Shown: piece by piece, positions 1 through 11,308 of the stretch
Position numbering within the stretch: the first letter of the stretch is position 1
How the letters are laid out: each line of letters begins with the position of its first letter
Assembly: GCA_016165875.1 (NCBI GenBank)
Contig: JABBOT010000080.1
Location: 38,622,146 to 38,686,145 of the forward strand
Length of the DNA: 64,000 bases
Reading direction: 5' to 3'
Source of the DNA: Acanthopleura granulata
Taxonomy: Eukaryota; Mollusca; Polyplacophora; Chitonida; Chitonidae
Made by a program: the position numbers and the translations under genes
The notes under the pieces: generated by a model
Told to the model about the DNA's origin: nothing
The model's database searches: none
What the model saw: the letters and a program-made list of their open reading frames with translations, nothing else

Positions 1-166
1 AATAACCAACATTTATCAAATTATTACCAAGTGATCTCCCTTTAACCTTACCAAGTCGTATGCAGGTATGACCCACAGCCACGAAACCTGACGAACATAC
101 GTGCCATTAATATAGGAGATTGACTTCAACGGAGGTAATGCAGTAGAGGCCAATTGTACTGAGCTT
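1..166. other. Unassigned left flank
   Basis: No coding region, promoter or recognisable repeat is visible before the microsatellite that begins at 167. Confidence 0.5.
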
Positions 167-218
167 TGTATGTATGTATGTCTGTCTGTCTGTCTGTCTG
201 TCTGTACGTATGTATGGA
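167..218 (+). repeat. (TGTA)n/(TGTC)n microsatellite
   Basis: A compound tetranucleotide tract: TGTA units, then TGTC units, then TGTA-like units again. It lies at the left edge of the first 1.6 kb duplicated repeat. The second copy of that repeat emerges from an assembly gap at the equivalent point, so this tract or its neighbour probably caused the gap. Confidence 0.9.
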
Positions 219-1805
219 CACATGCTTGGATTTTATGCCGTACTCGACAAGTTTTCAGCTACATGACGATGAGGAGGCCTTAGAATGTATATGTGTGACA
301 GGATGTCAGTAGCTACTGCACATTATGCAATGTTTATGTGCAAGTAGAGGTTATCTCCCTTTTCTGTAGGGGAAGTTATGTCGCCGGACATTTTTGGTTA
401 GCGTCCTCGCCGTGTGGTGAGTTTAATCCCATTTTTGCCCATTAAGCCGATGTACTGTTTGCAACCAATGTGGTGTGAGGTAACCTTTACAATGGTGGAA
501 TCATGTACATAGATTTCTGAATGAGTTAACGAAGTATCTTTATAGATGTTCTGAGATAAAGCCTCATCACGTGGCTAGGTCACGAAATATGAACACACAA
601 TCATGCAAAACGTAGCTTTTACGTTGTGCTATCCGCTGTGTAGGATCAACAGCAAATGTTAGAATGTTAACTGGAGAGGTTGATATAACCGTACGTGACA
701 TTCCAGTTGACTGCGGAAGCGATAAGCTGTACATTAACAAACTCTTTGCAGATTTAACGTTACTATATGTAACGGGTAGCATGTACTTTTATGTTAACGC
801 GTTGTAAAACTGCATTCTTGTAATAATGCGCTGGTATACTGATGTTTAGCGCCATGATATGCTAGGATAAGGTAAAGTGGGTGTGCACTTGCTGCGAAAT
901 ACACAGGAATTAAGTTCATGCAGTTTCTGGTTGTACACTGTAAAAGTATTTCTCGCTACACTGTAAGAAATGTGTTCACATTCAAATGTTCATTTCAAGG
1001 GGTTACTTTTTAAACAGTTTTACTTTGTGTTATGGTTACGGTTACAGTATGTCATTTGATCTACTCTTTGTAGGTGGCCTTTGTCCTGCTGCATGTTGTA
1101 ACAGGATGAGCACCGTTGTGACCCTCAGGCACCTTGAGGTAATTTTGTGAGCATTTGTAATCCTGGGAAATGACCATTGTAGTCACATTATACGGTGGCA
1201 TTGTGCTACATTAAGGGGTGTTATGCATATTGTTTTGTTTCGCAAAATTAGTATTTGTTGTTACAGTTCAAAAGGTTGTTGTTGCAGTATTACATTACAA
1301 GAATGCCACTAGTCGTGATGCTTGCGGTTTAACACTACTGTCATTAACCTACACGTGTTTAACGAATTGGTTACCAGCTTGATGGACATTTTGGAGTTCG
1401 AATGAACGTAAAGTTACATTGTAATGTCTTTTACATTGCATTTAAGTAGCATATATTTGATGTTACGCGCTGCTGTGTATATCCATGGCCAAAGTACCTA
1501 CCATGTAGTTGTCAGTTATATTGTGAGACATACTCACCTCGGAACCTCATAATGTTAATTGCATATGTGCAACTGATAATTGATTGTAGTACTTGGATAT
1601 GCATAGTGACTACCGTTGGTAGGGTTATTGTGTTTACAATAATGATCATAGACGTACAATTTTGTGATTGTCATTACAGGGTTTTTTTTCTCCCCTCACT
1701 GGATAACTGCACCACACATTGATGGTGGTCTCCAATAAAGTATTCGAACGGCAGTCCACTTTGTGTCGTCTCTATCCGTCGGGCCCAACCTGCCCTCGTT
1801 ACATA
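204..1805 (+). repeat. 1.6 kb LTR-like interspersed repeat, copy 1
   Basis: Nearly identical to 11309-12909; reading the two side by side I find roughly ten substitutions or indels. The right edge is sharp: both copies diverge just after CGTTACATA. Near that edge are an AATAAA signal (about 1734), then a GT-rich stretch and a terminal ACA, which resembles the R/U5 end of a long terminal repeat. No gag or pol lies directly inside, so a solo LTR or another non-autonomous element is possible. The left boundary is unknown because the second copy starts at a gap. A motif near the left end (ATGCTTGGATTTTATGCCGT) recurs in diverged form near 17207. Confidence 0.65.
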
Positions 1806-2544
1806 CATGTAGATGGCTGACTGTAACGAACTACAAATGTAAACAGATGTTATATTCACTTTGTATAAGACATGCCTTGCATTAGATTTATAGACAATGA
1901 GTTAGTTTATATGGCGTATGTTGGAAGATATACAGACCTAAAAAATCAATACTTTCCCAATTGCTCCATGATTATATCAACATCGCATAACATACTTCCC
2001 CCACACCCTCTTCTCCTCCCCGCCGTCCCTGAAACACCACTTACGCTGTTGGGCTAAAAACTCTGTAGCATCTGAATCTGTTAAGCAATGCACAGCGTCA
2101 GCGCACAGCACAAATCCTTTCGAACCATCAATGTACATATACAAGTATCTAGTTTTAAAAGTCTCAAAAACACAGCCTTTTTGAAGCGCTGTAAGTCAAA
2201 TAATCTCAACATATAATCTTTTAATTCATTTTGGCTTATTAATTTCCAACTTTACAACTGTCACAATTTCCTATGATGTGACCTTCAAAAATGAGAAACA
2301 CCCACCCAATATCAGTTTTGATTGCAATTTAGTTACAGGAAAACTACATATCAATATATATGTACTCGGTTGCATTCATATTGGTATTTTAAGGTGGATT
2401 TACTCTGCACTTAGAGCAACGTGGTGGAATGTGGGGTGACTCAAGCAGAGGAAATACAAATTCCAATCTTATAAAGAAACTTGTGTAAGGACAATAGTCC
2501 ATTACATTACATCACCCAGTAGGCCCGTGGGTGTTGCTTTATGC
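1806..2544. other. Intergenic, no gene seen
   Basis: AT-rich sequence without a convincing exon, RNA gene or known repeat. Confidence 0.5.
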
Positions 2545-2815
2545 GAACTATTGACCAGTGCATGGTACTGGTACAAGTCACAACTACCATCCTAACCTAA
2601 CTACTGACCAGTGCATGGTACTGGTACAAGTCACAACTACCATCCTAATCTAACTACTGACCAGTGCATGGTACTGGTACAAGTCACAACTACCATCCCA
2701 ATCTAACTACTGACCAGTGCATGGTACTGGTACAAGTCATAACTACCATCCTAATCTAACTACTGACCAGTGCATGGCACTGGTACAAGTCACAACTACC
2801 ATCATAATCTAACTT
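2545..2815 (+). repeat. 53-bp minisatellite, 5 copies
   Basis: Five head-to-tail units start with TGACCAGTGCATGG at 2552, 2605, 2658, 2711 and 2764, an exact 53-bp period. The units differ by only a few substitutions, so the array is young. Confidence 0.95.
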
Positions 2816-2930
2816 TCCACTTAGTACTGCATTTTCACAAACTTAAATCAACGATAATACTATATCCCATAATACTATATCTAAATGATGAAATTTACAT
2901 GGACTTGGTAAATGTAACGTATTTGATTCA

Positions 2931-3215
2931 TTTATTTGATTGTTTTATGCCTCACTCAAGAATATCATTTTCAGCTAGAGGCCTATATGACTGGGGCAAG
3001 GCGATTCTCTCCTGTTTCCCTTCACTTTACCCACCACACAAAAACTCATTTTTTTTTTATCAGAAACTGTCACCAAAGGGGACATTATGACAAAAGCTAA
3101 GTGAATATAATAATAAGTAAAAATATTTCGCCGCCTGCATCAGTTTTCCAGAAGTTTCATGGACCTAATGGTGAGAGGAAATCGGGCAGAGCCAGCGTGG
3201 GAAACCCACTTGGTA
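2931..3215 (-). repeat. Diverged tRNA-SINE, reverse orientation
   Basis: The left part matches the SINE 3' tail in reverse (TTTATTTGATTG...CTCAAGAATAT). The right part (about 3130-3215) matches the conserved core (AATCGGGCAGAGCC... AAACCCAC). Unrelated sequence separates them, so the copy is old or interrupted. Confidence 0.45.
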
Positions 3216-4830
3216 ATGTAGAATTGTAGAGTACTGTGGTTTGGCAACTCCAAGAAATGATGCAAGATTACATATGATTCAGTATAAATTTCCGTTTTAT
3301 TTAAACCATTTTCAAGAATATTTGTAGAATTGATTGTCTTTGTTGTTTACCCCCATACTGTAGCAATTTTTTTTACTAAATATAGTGTGGTCAGTTTTAT
3401 GGTTGGGGCAAGTTATTGATGAACTTTCCCAAATGTTACAAGGAGAAACACCACACTCACTCAGTGAGGGTCAACTGGGCAAAGTCAGCCTACATACTGA
3501 TGGTTCACATAACCCGAAGTTGATAGTTTAATTCATACGATTTTCTATCAATTTGCCATTGTTCAATAACAAACTCTGAGACCCTTGCAGGCAGGCTTAA
3601 CTTGTAGCAAGTGAGAAGTTACCAGAAGGCTGGAACCATAGGCCTAGGCCAATCGAATCCATGCTAACTGGCTGGTTCATTTTATTGTCACATTCTTTTC
3701 ATCCAGATTGTAAATGCGCGAGGACTCAGTCATTTCAAGCATGTGCCATTACTTTTTGTTGCCGATACCTTCATGCAATGATCCATATACAGTCATAACC
3801 CCAACTGCTCTGTACTATGGCTTTCTCCAGACATCAGGGGGAACGAATTTACAGAGCACACCAATGTGAACCTTGTATGACGACATAGTCTATTAAAATA
3901 GTAAACACAGACAGGCATGGCATGGCTTACAGAATAATATACAGTAAATTATTTATCAATATATAGAGAAAAAAAAAAAACAAAGAAAACATTTTAAAAA
4001 AATGAAAGAAATAATTATTTAAATTATTGTTACCTTCATCTACAGTACTTGTCACAAATTTTTTAGGACGATGTTAGTGGTGCTACAAGAAAAAATTTCT
4101 ATTTCTATCCCAGTGTTTTCAGAGAAGTAAAGATTTGGACATGTTAATCATTAGAGGGACTAATCGTGTTGGAAAAGAGAAACTCTGTATTGCATCTATA
4201 AATACATGTTTTGTGGACAAAAAGAGCAAATCAAACGTTAGAAGAATTAGAAGAATTAGGGTACATGTAGGCCCACCAGGCCCTAGGACTATTGTATATA
4301 TGTGTACGACTAAATATATCCCAGTGTGAGGGCTGAAAGTATAAATAAGAATAGTGTTAGGCCTATATACTGCTTTAGATTCATGGTTGTAGGCGTATGC
4401 TTGAGTTCTGTTATGATACATATAATAGACAACTAGCACCTTGTTTTTCATTATGATTATTGTGAACAGTGTTGTTTATAATTAGTTCATTTCAGTTCAT
4501 TTCACCCGAAGGCCCCATCATTTGCTTCCTCCTTGGTACAACAGATCTTAGTTTCATTAAGTCAAACTCTTCGCACCTTCCAAACAAAAGTACAGCACAT
4601 TAAATCTGTTTTTTGGGGGAGTGAGAGCAAGAATCTAGAGGCTCCCTGCACGTCACGATTTGTTAACCAATACATTATGCTTCACCTTTCATTTATGAGG
4701 TTAGCGCAAAATAATAATCATCAGTTTAAAGTAACAGTATCAATACTCTACACAAATAAAACATCTATTTTCGTACATTCTTGACAAAACAAACAAAACA
4801 ATTCAGAACTGTTTAAGCATAAAATTCTAC
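3216..4830. other. Intergenic region 3' of AURKAIP1
   Basis: Several short open frames on both strands overlap each other and none has splice sites, codon bias or similarity that I recognise. A poly-A-rich stretch lies near 3967-3995. I see no gene. Confidence 0.5.
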
Positions 4831-4834
4831 TTTT

Positions 4835-4840
4835 TTTATT
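4835..4840 (-). terminator. Poly(A) signal of AURKAIP1
   Basis: TTTATT on the plus strand is AATAAA on the minus strand, 69 bases past the AURKAIP1 stop codon. The distance suits a short 3' UTR. Confidence 0.65.
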
Positions 4841-4908
4841 TTGACATCTAGACATCTAAACAAATCAAAAATCAAGCAGGAAAGTTCTTCTCCTGAATAT
4901 GGCATCAA

Positions 4909-5525
4909 TTAATGTTGTTGCCTTGAAGACTCGAATATATTAACATGAAACCCTCCTTTTCGGGCTAACTCCAAATTTTTCTGGACAAACTCTTTGGGGT
5001 CAAAATCTTCCGCACGTTTCATGATTGCACGAAATTCCTCTTGAAGTTTGGCTTCTTTCAGTTTCAGCTTACGATGACGTCGCCTTCGAAACACAAATTT
5101 CATGCGTTTTCGCAGTTTTTTCAGATGATGTCGGTTCATTTTCCTTCTGCGAATTTTCAGCACATTTTTGGCCAGTTTTTCCACAGTGTCCTGCTGTGGG
5201 GCCATAATTTCCTTTTCCGTGCTGGGATCCATGATGGAGTTAGAGAGAGGATGCCCACTGATAAATGTTGGACATTCATATGCAGTGTTCTCTGTAACTT
5301 TGTCCTTCTGAATGACACTATTAACACATGTTGTTGGCAGGTTGTATTCCAAACCTGAGTTGAGCTCATCGGCTGAGAGACCCAGATGTCTGGAGAAGTC
5401 TGTCTGCAGTTGGAACTGGTTCCTCAGGATATGGGAAGAAACCTCAAGTTGTCTGGAACTGACCTTGACACTGGATGTCGAGGTCAAGTCACCCACAGTT
5501 CTGATGGAGAGAGACTTTTTCAGCC
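4909..5525 (-). CDS. AURKAIP1: AURKAIP1 terminal coding exon
   Basis: The acceptor is ATTATTTCAG (AG at 5527-5526). The exon begins with two bases of a split Gly codon. It holds nearly all of the protein, including the basic mS38 signature, and ends with a stop at 4909-4911. An open frame continues past the acceptor to 5568, but that extension is intronic. Confidence 0.87.
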
Positions 5526-7543
5526 CTGAAATAATACACAATATGAATACATAATTCTTCATACCCACTCAAAATGAGACTGCAATAGCAAATCATTCTT
5601 ATATCTTCACAGAAATATTCAAGCAGTGCTGCTAAAAAAGAACACAAGCTTTTGATACGTATCATATACATAGCCTTTCGGAGATTACAAAATGACAATC
5701 TTTTCATGCACATTTACCAATACATGCAACTTAACAATTTTAACAAACTTCCCTGATCTTGAAAAGTAGGCTCAGGCCGCTGAAACTTACACAAGTTGTT
5801 GTCCACCATTTAGTACATAAGTTAAATAAAATGAATAAACACTGTTGGGAGAGTTAAGGAAACACAGTCAACACATTTAAGCCGAGGGCAAACAAAAATA
5901 CTTCTCTGCCCTACGTTCCTTTTATCATGAACCTGACAGCAATCATAAATGTCACATCTTCTTGAAATGACATTAAAATTAAAGCTGTTAGTAAACAGCA
6001 TTTCCAGGCTTCAAGCTATTTTCTTCTGGTAACAATTACCTCATTTGTGGATAAACCATTTTAGTCATACATATACATATATGTATATATATAGCAACTG
6101 GATTTGAAATCTAGACTGCAAGGAATCATATACAATAGGCCTAGTACTAGAGACCAGTAAAATGAAAATTCCCCTTTGATCTTCAGCTTATAGCCAATGA
6201 TGACAGAAAAAAGAACGAAGAAAACAAAGCCTCACCAAGACTGATTTCTACAGCCCTCATTGACATGAGGCCACTGACTTAACTCAGGAAAGGATTTTAT
6301 GTCATCTTGCACAAAGCTCTCGTGTTATCAAACATAAAGGCTCGAAATCTGCTTGTCTCTGAGGTAGCAAATCGGCCTTTCGATAATTTTGGAAGCCCTG
6401 CAAGTCTTCTATTTATTATCATATTTAAACGAGTTTAGGCAAACATAAAGCACATATATAGTCCTTTCCAAAGAGCAATTTTCAGCTCTACAGCTTTAAT
6501 GATTTTCGATGACATGACCTGTATATAGGGGAAGAGAACTGCACTTTTTCGCACTATGATCGCAATGTGCAACATGAAACTACATCAGGTAACCTATTTG
6601 TAATACTCAAATTCCAAATTGGCATTATTGCTCACACATAACATTCCTTTCCTGCACAAATAATTGAAATTTAATAGTTGTTACATGTTAAATTTCAGGT
6701 CAACCGGACTTAACGTTCTGAAGAAAATGCATCTCAACAATTTTCATGTCAATCCAATATGGTGGCTAGGTCAACGTGGCTGGAGAAAATCCAAATTTTT
6801 AGACGCAACAGAAAATCCCCAGTCCTACTGCCTGCTTGAGTTTCACACATTTCTGTCATGCTGCTGCAGAAGTTTTTTAATTTGAAAAATTGTAAAAATG
6901 GCGATTTTTTGGGGGGCATAACCTACTTCCGGTTTGCTGATGTCACTTACGATGTCGGTTATGTAAAATTTGTCTCCATGCCTTGGGATAATGTTAAGCC
7001 TTATGACTGCGTGTCTAGCTTCATTGGTTAAGGAGATACTCTCACTTTCAGTTTTGATGACGTCACTTCTGGTTTTCCAAAATTTGCACGTCTGGAATCA
7101 GCATCCAAAAGCGCATCAGATAGGACTATTTCCTATAACAATATAGAAAGTAATTTGAAAAAACGAGTTTTGGGATGACATGATAGGTTTATACGTGTAG
7201 GAGGAGTTTTTTAAGAGTTTTCATTTTTAAAAGTTTTCATTAAAGTCCAACATGGCCGCCAAGTCACGTGACTGAATCAGCCCAAAAGTTAAGGTACACA
7301 CCTTCAAGTCCTCCACTACAACATACCCGAGTTTCATGAGTTTCTCCACAACCACTTTCACTAGAAACGTGACGCAGTTTTGCACAGAATAATAATAATA
7401 ATAATCATAACAAAACAATAGGGCTTCCAGCCAAAGGGTTGAAGGCATAATTAATAACCATAATTCCAGTATGTACCTCCTATCACCAGACCAGGCAACC
7501 TTCTGCAAATGCTCCCCATCTTGTGTGACAGGAAGGTTGTCAT
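4909..7543 (-). CDS. AURKAIP1: AURKAIP1 / mitochondrial ribosomal protein mS38, two coding exons
   Basis: mS38 is a basic subunit of the mitochondrial small ribosomal subunit; the vertebrate protein is also known as Aurora kinase A-interacting protein 1. Two coding exons join in phase: 7543-7477 (22 codons plus one base) and 5525-4909 (two bases, 204 codons and the stop), giving 227 residues; the human protein is about 199. The first exon is short and rich in Arg, Ser and hydrophobic residues with no acid, as expected of a mitochondrial targeting sequence. The C-terminal third has the family signature KNVLKIRRRKMNRHHLKKLR (about residues 143-162), then an Arg/Lys-rich helix and an acidic-basic helix ending near 203. 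The middle is poorly conserved, as in other mS38 proteins. The intron is about 2 kb and an AATAAA follows the stop. The domain call is strong; the start exon rests on splice sites, phase and composition. Confidence 0.87.
5528..7476 (-). other. AURKAIP1 intron
   Basis: AT-rich. It contains a short (AT)n patch near 6068-6092 and a stretch near 6890-7090 with TGACGTCA-like and 'GATGACGTCACTTC' motifs. I see no exon or intact mobile element. Confidence 0.6.
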
Positions 7544-7566
7544 GGTGATGGATAACTTGCACCAAT
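7477..7566 (-). CDS. AURKAIP1: AURKAIP1 start exon (5' UTR part plus 22 codons)
   Basis: On the minus strand a pyrimidine-rich acceptor (TTTTCTTCTGTTTTGACAG) precedes 7566. The ATG is at 7543-7541 and the donor G|GTACAT follows 7477. The encoded start is MTTFLSHKMGSICRR. The exon leaves one base, exactly what the terminal exon needs. An acceptor upstream of the ATG implies at least one more, non-coding, 5' exon. Confidence 0.72.
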
Positions 7567-9725
7567 CTGTCAAAACAGAAGAAAACAATGGCACTGCATT
7601 ATTAAGAAATCTTGAGCTGCTTTGTGAGTTCAATCACATTGTTTTTCTAGTTCTGCTATTGAATGCTACCTTTCACACTGGGAGCAATGGCAGTACAATA
7701 CTGTAGCTCAGCGTCCATCAGAATCTATAGAACAGGGCAGCTACATGAGGTCTACTGTACCCAGCAACATGGATGACCGGAAAACACTCTTTTTTCATAT
7801 TATTTAACTTCAGCATATATTCTCAGCTGACCTGTCTCAAATGAGGGTGCACTTGTTCTTCCTAAAACTGCACTGACACTCTAGAAAAGCCACAAATATC
7901 TTTTTCATTTCTCTTTCCTCTCTCAAAATGGATAACTATTGTATGACACACTTCTCAGATCGTGTTTTTTCTCATATAAGACATGAGACTAGCCAATGTT
8001 AGAAGTACGATCAAAGTCATAGCGTGTGCAATAATAACGGAGGGCTGGGTGGATGTATGCATGAGGTATCCAGTTAACAAAACACAAAATGCATCAAACT
8101 GTTCTATGCAAAATTTCATTTCGCTGCCTTCTCCATTGCTCGATGGTTCACAGGAAAATGTGCTCGATGAGATGACTGATGGCTCTGACCAGAGTTTATA
8201 TCAGCGAGTAATAGGTCATGCCAATGACCCCATATCACATCTGGCTTTGCATGTAACATGAACGAGAGTTGAAAAACATATCATTGCCCTGCTCACTTGT
8301 GCTGAAAGAGGCATGAGAAGTGAAAACAGATTTTTAGAGTAATAACGCTTGATATAATGTGTACATTATTCACCATGAAGAAGGCGAATTATAAAGGAAC
8401 ACAGCCATGCCTGTTTCATGTGAAAATGATCTGTGGTTTTGGAGATCTAAGTGATAGAAGGGAGGGAGTGCCCCACCAACCAAGCATTCACCAGCCATTC
8501 TCCACATGAAATAGCCTTTTCCGTCTGACGTCTGTAATGCAATACCTGTCAGTATATTAAATACACATACAGATGCAGATCTTGTCAGACGACCAAGGTT
8601 TTATTTCTTAAAGTTCAGAAACATATCAACATGTTGCTCACTCCCCTGACAAATTTTACAAGGCATTTGAGCCAAAAATTAGCTGTTATGAACTCATCCA
8701 CAGCAACAATGCTTTGGTCATAAATGTTCCTGATCTTTTCCTGTGGCAACCTATGACATGCACAACATTTATCATTTTTTTTCACCTATATGCAGTGAGC
8801 CTTGCTTCAACATCTTCCACTGGTCATTTATTTATTGTGTATGGGCTACGGTCATTTATGTGTGGCTGGCCCATCTCTAGTCAGGTTTTTATGCTTGTCC
8901 AGTCTATCATTTCTGTACTTAGCCGGTCAAACAGTGAAACTGCTGGAATACACAATTCACAGTTGACTGTTTTCAATATAGCGCAAAATAACAATACTAT
9001 AAATAAAACAACTACAAGGGCTTCAAAAGTGCACTGCGAAAAGAATTCAGGAGAGAAAAACAAAAAGAAGAAAGAAAATATGTTGAAAAAAATGTTACAC
9101 CTGTCCACTCATGGGCACATTTCCAACATTTTACCGGTTTACTTGCAACTTTACTTGAAAACATGTTAGTGCTACACATCCAGTCTACTTTCTCCTTATA
9201 GATAACACTCAATTGGATTACCCTTGCAAAAATATGTGTGCCTATGGGAAGGGGAGATGTTACGACAATGATTTGGCCAGCTATGTGGAGTGCTTTTTCA
9301 GGGTGCTAACTGTTAGTCGCCACATCTGTCAAACTAGGTATCTCTGATCGCGCCAATTCTACTGCAAATCCCAACGTTAGAGCAATCTCGGACTGGAGTC
9401 CATCTAGCTGGACTAATGTCAGACCTGTCCGAGGAAAATCGGACTAGGGCAATGATCAGTTCACTTTGCTTCATGGTCAGGAAGTTATAACTAGCATGTA
9501 AACAGCCTTAATTGGTGTAAACCTGACACATTTGTGCAACTTTTAACACCGTAAAATGCAAGTAGTGTGTGCATATTCCTGTTGCTACCTGATGTTGAGA
9601 ATTATTCCCCTTCATACCCGATATTTCAACTCACATAAATGACTGCAGCTGAATTTAATACTACGCAAATTGTGCATTCATTACAATGCTGGCATCCTTA
9701 CTTAACAGTGCAAATTCGCTCTTAC
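7567..9725 (-). other. Probable 5' intron of AURKAIP1
   Basis: Lies between the start exon and the proposed non-coding first exon. The 151-codon plus-strand open frame at 8714-9169 has low-complexity composition (Asn/Thr and Lys runs) and no splice or start context; I regard it as chance. Confidence 0.4.
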
Positions 9726-9850
9726 TTGCGTGAAAGATTCCGACACGTCAGCAAGTTTTTAAAAGCTGTTCAGAGCAAGCTAAATGCTATTTCCCTCTCG
9801 CACATGCTTCCACTCTCAACATCGATGGCGCTACCTACTTCCGGGGAAAT
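9726..9850 (-). other. Candidate non-coding first exon of AURKAIP1
   Basis: On the minus strand a donor CGCAA|GTAAGAG (GT at 9725-9724) lies just inside a relatively GC-rich block upstream of AURKAIP1. The AURKAIP1 start exon has its own acceptor, so a leader exon must exist; this is the best-placed donor I see. The 5' limit shown is a guess. Confidence 0.35.
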
Positions 9851-9994
9851 GACCTTTGACCTAAACACTCGTGCTTTCTGGATGTCGGCTTGTCAGTTGG
9901 GACGAGATACTCCACATATATAGCGGTCAAAATACAGGGTTTGTGTAACCGACAGAGACTTTTATAGGATAGCAGACAAGAGGATACGAGCAAT
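9800..9994. promoter_or_regulatory. Probable bidirectional promoter
   Basis: AURKAIP1 leaves on the minus strand and a plus-strand start exon begins at 9995, so the region between should drive both. It is less AT-rich than its surroundings, with CCGGGG-, CGTGC- and TCGG-containing words. ACATATATAG at about 9914-9923 could act as a TATA-like element for the plus strand. Inferred from layout. Confidence 0.4.
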
Positions 9995-10027
9995 ATGGCC
10001 CAGATTGAGTCTAATATGTTGCTAAAG
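9995..10027 (+). CDS. First coding exon of an unidentified plus-strand gene
   Basis: An ATG in good Kozak context (A at -3, G at +4) opens MAQIESNMLLK and runs straight into a consensus donor AAG|GTGAGT at phase 0. The position, divergent from AURKAIP1 and after a promoter-like block, supports a real start exon. I find no following exon before the assembly gap and cannot name the protein. Eleven residues are too few for a family call. Confidence 0.45.
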
Positions 10028-10033
10028 GTGAGT

Positions 10034-10659
10034 GACATTGGATAAAATTGAATGAACTAGCACAGTAATTTAGTAGGCCTACATATTGTCGCTTACTCAC
10101 TGTCATAAGTCCGCTAGATCATGTGATGATTTGTTGACTTTTTTTTTTCTTTTTATTTCCCGTGAACAACTTAATTTGCTGCTAATCATGTGGCATGTGT
10201 CACGTAGTCAAGGTTTTCTATGTTCCAAACCTGTTAGATAGCCCGTGAATGCCATTTACACAGTAATCACTAGAAGGGTGGGGGGGTGGGGGCATTGTTA
10301 AGGCCAATGAAACTTGATTGCTAGTTTCCGGCATCCTGGCATGCATTTTTACTACCTGTATCATTTTGTCATTATCTTTTTGAGTAACTCGCAGCTTTAT
10401 TTAAAAAATACGTTTCGAACGTTACGCTTTTTTAACCCATGCACCTTGGTGCCATTACATTGGATGTAGTTCATGTTTGAACTCTGGGTTCTATTCTGAC
10501 TTTGACATCCTGATTCATGGCAACCCTGTGTCCATTGTCCAAAGTATCTCCGAACTCGAAGTCAGCACTCCACTCCAAACGACTCACTGTTGGCAGCCAT
10601 TTTGAAAAATATCTTAATCTACTTTTGGTTCTCGTATCGAAAATAGTCTTGAAAACTAT
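10034..10659 (+). other. Intronic or intergenic, no feature seen
   Basis: Holds short T-rich and G-rich runs (a G run near 10277) and nothing I can identify. It may be the first intron of the gene starting at 9995. Confidence 0.4.
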
Positions 10660-11101
10660 GACGTTTTCATTGTCATCTGAGGCTCAACTTCAATCTTCAT
10701 AATATAAAACCTTGTTGTCTTTGTCGTTTATAGTTATATTCATTTTCCCCTGTGATTCTACTTCTGGTCTGTAGTCCAGTTTGGTTCACACTGTTCGATT
10801 CATCAGTGCCTGATATGGTGTCATTCTGAAAGCTGGGTGAAGTGTGGAGCGATATCCTGTTAGCATACCCAGACTGCAATTTTGTGGTTAAGGCATTGAA
10901 GATGTGCTGTTTGTTCAGTCTTTTTTAGTAGTTTCATGAAGTATTCAGCTTCCCCATTGACTCTTGATTGGAGAGGAGTTAGTCTGTGATGCTGGAATCC
11001 TTCCAATTTTGCGAACTCAGCAAACTCCATTGTCCATTGTTGTTTTCTATCCTTTCAGATGTACCATAGGTAGCAAAAATTTCCCTTAAGCTTTTCGGCA
11101 G
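10660..11101 (-). pseudogene. Decayed Ty3/gypsy-type retroelement integrase fragment
   Basis: On the minus strand, reading frames in more than one phase give an integrase-core-like order: FATYG, a degenerate DNG motif (NNNGQ), GFQHHRLTP, NGEAEYFM near 10.93 kb, and the downstream TPYQALMNR and TKLDYRPE blocks near 10.75-10.82 kb. This order is typical of the integrase C-terminal half in Ty3/gypsy elements. In-frame stops and frame changes show it is dead. It runs into the assembly gap, so the rest of the element may be lost there. I see no direct link to the neighbouring 1.6 kb repeat, whose apparent orientation is opposite. Confidence 0.65.
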
Positions 11102-11308
11102 NNNNNNNNNNNNNNNNNNNNNNNNNNNNNNNNNNNNNNNNNNNNNNNNNNNNNNNNNNNNNNNNNNNNNNNNNNNNNNNNNNNNNNNNNNNNNNNNNNN
11201 NNNNNNNNNNNNNNNNNNNNNNNNNNNNNNNNNNNNNNNNNNNNNNNNNNNNNNNNNNNNNNNNNNNNNNNNNNNNNNNNNNNNNNNNNNNNNNNNNNNN
11301 NNNNNNNN
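11102..11308. other. Assembly gap (run of N)
   Basis: 207 unresolved bases between the integrase fragment and the second 1.6 kb repeat. The sequence resumes at a position equivalent to the microsatellite at 204, so the gap probably hides the same microsatellite and possibly more. Confidence 0.99.

Noticed and set aside
8714..9169. 151-codon plus-strand open frame
   Set aside because: Low-complexity Asn/Thr and Lys runs, no splice or promoter context, inside the AURKAIP1 5' intron, and no family similarity.
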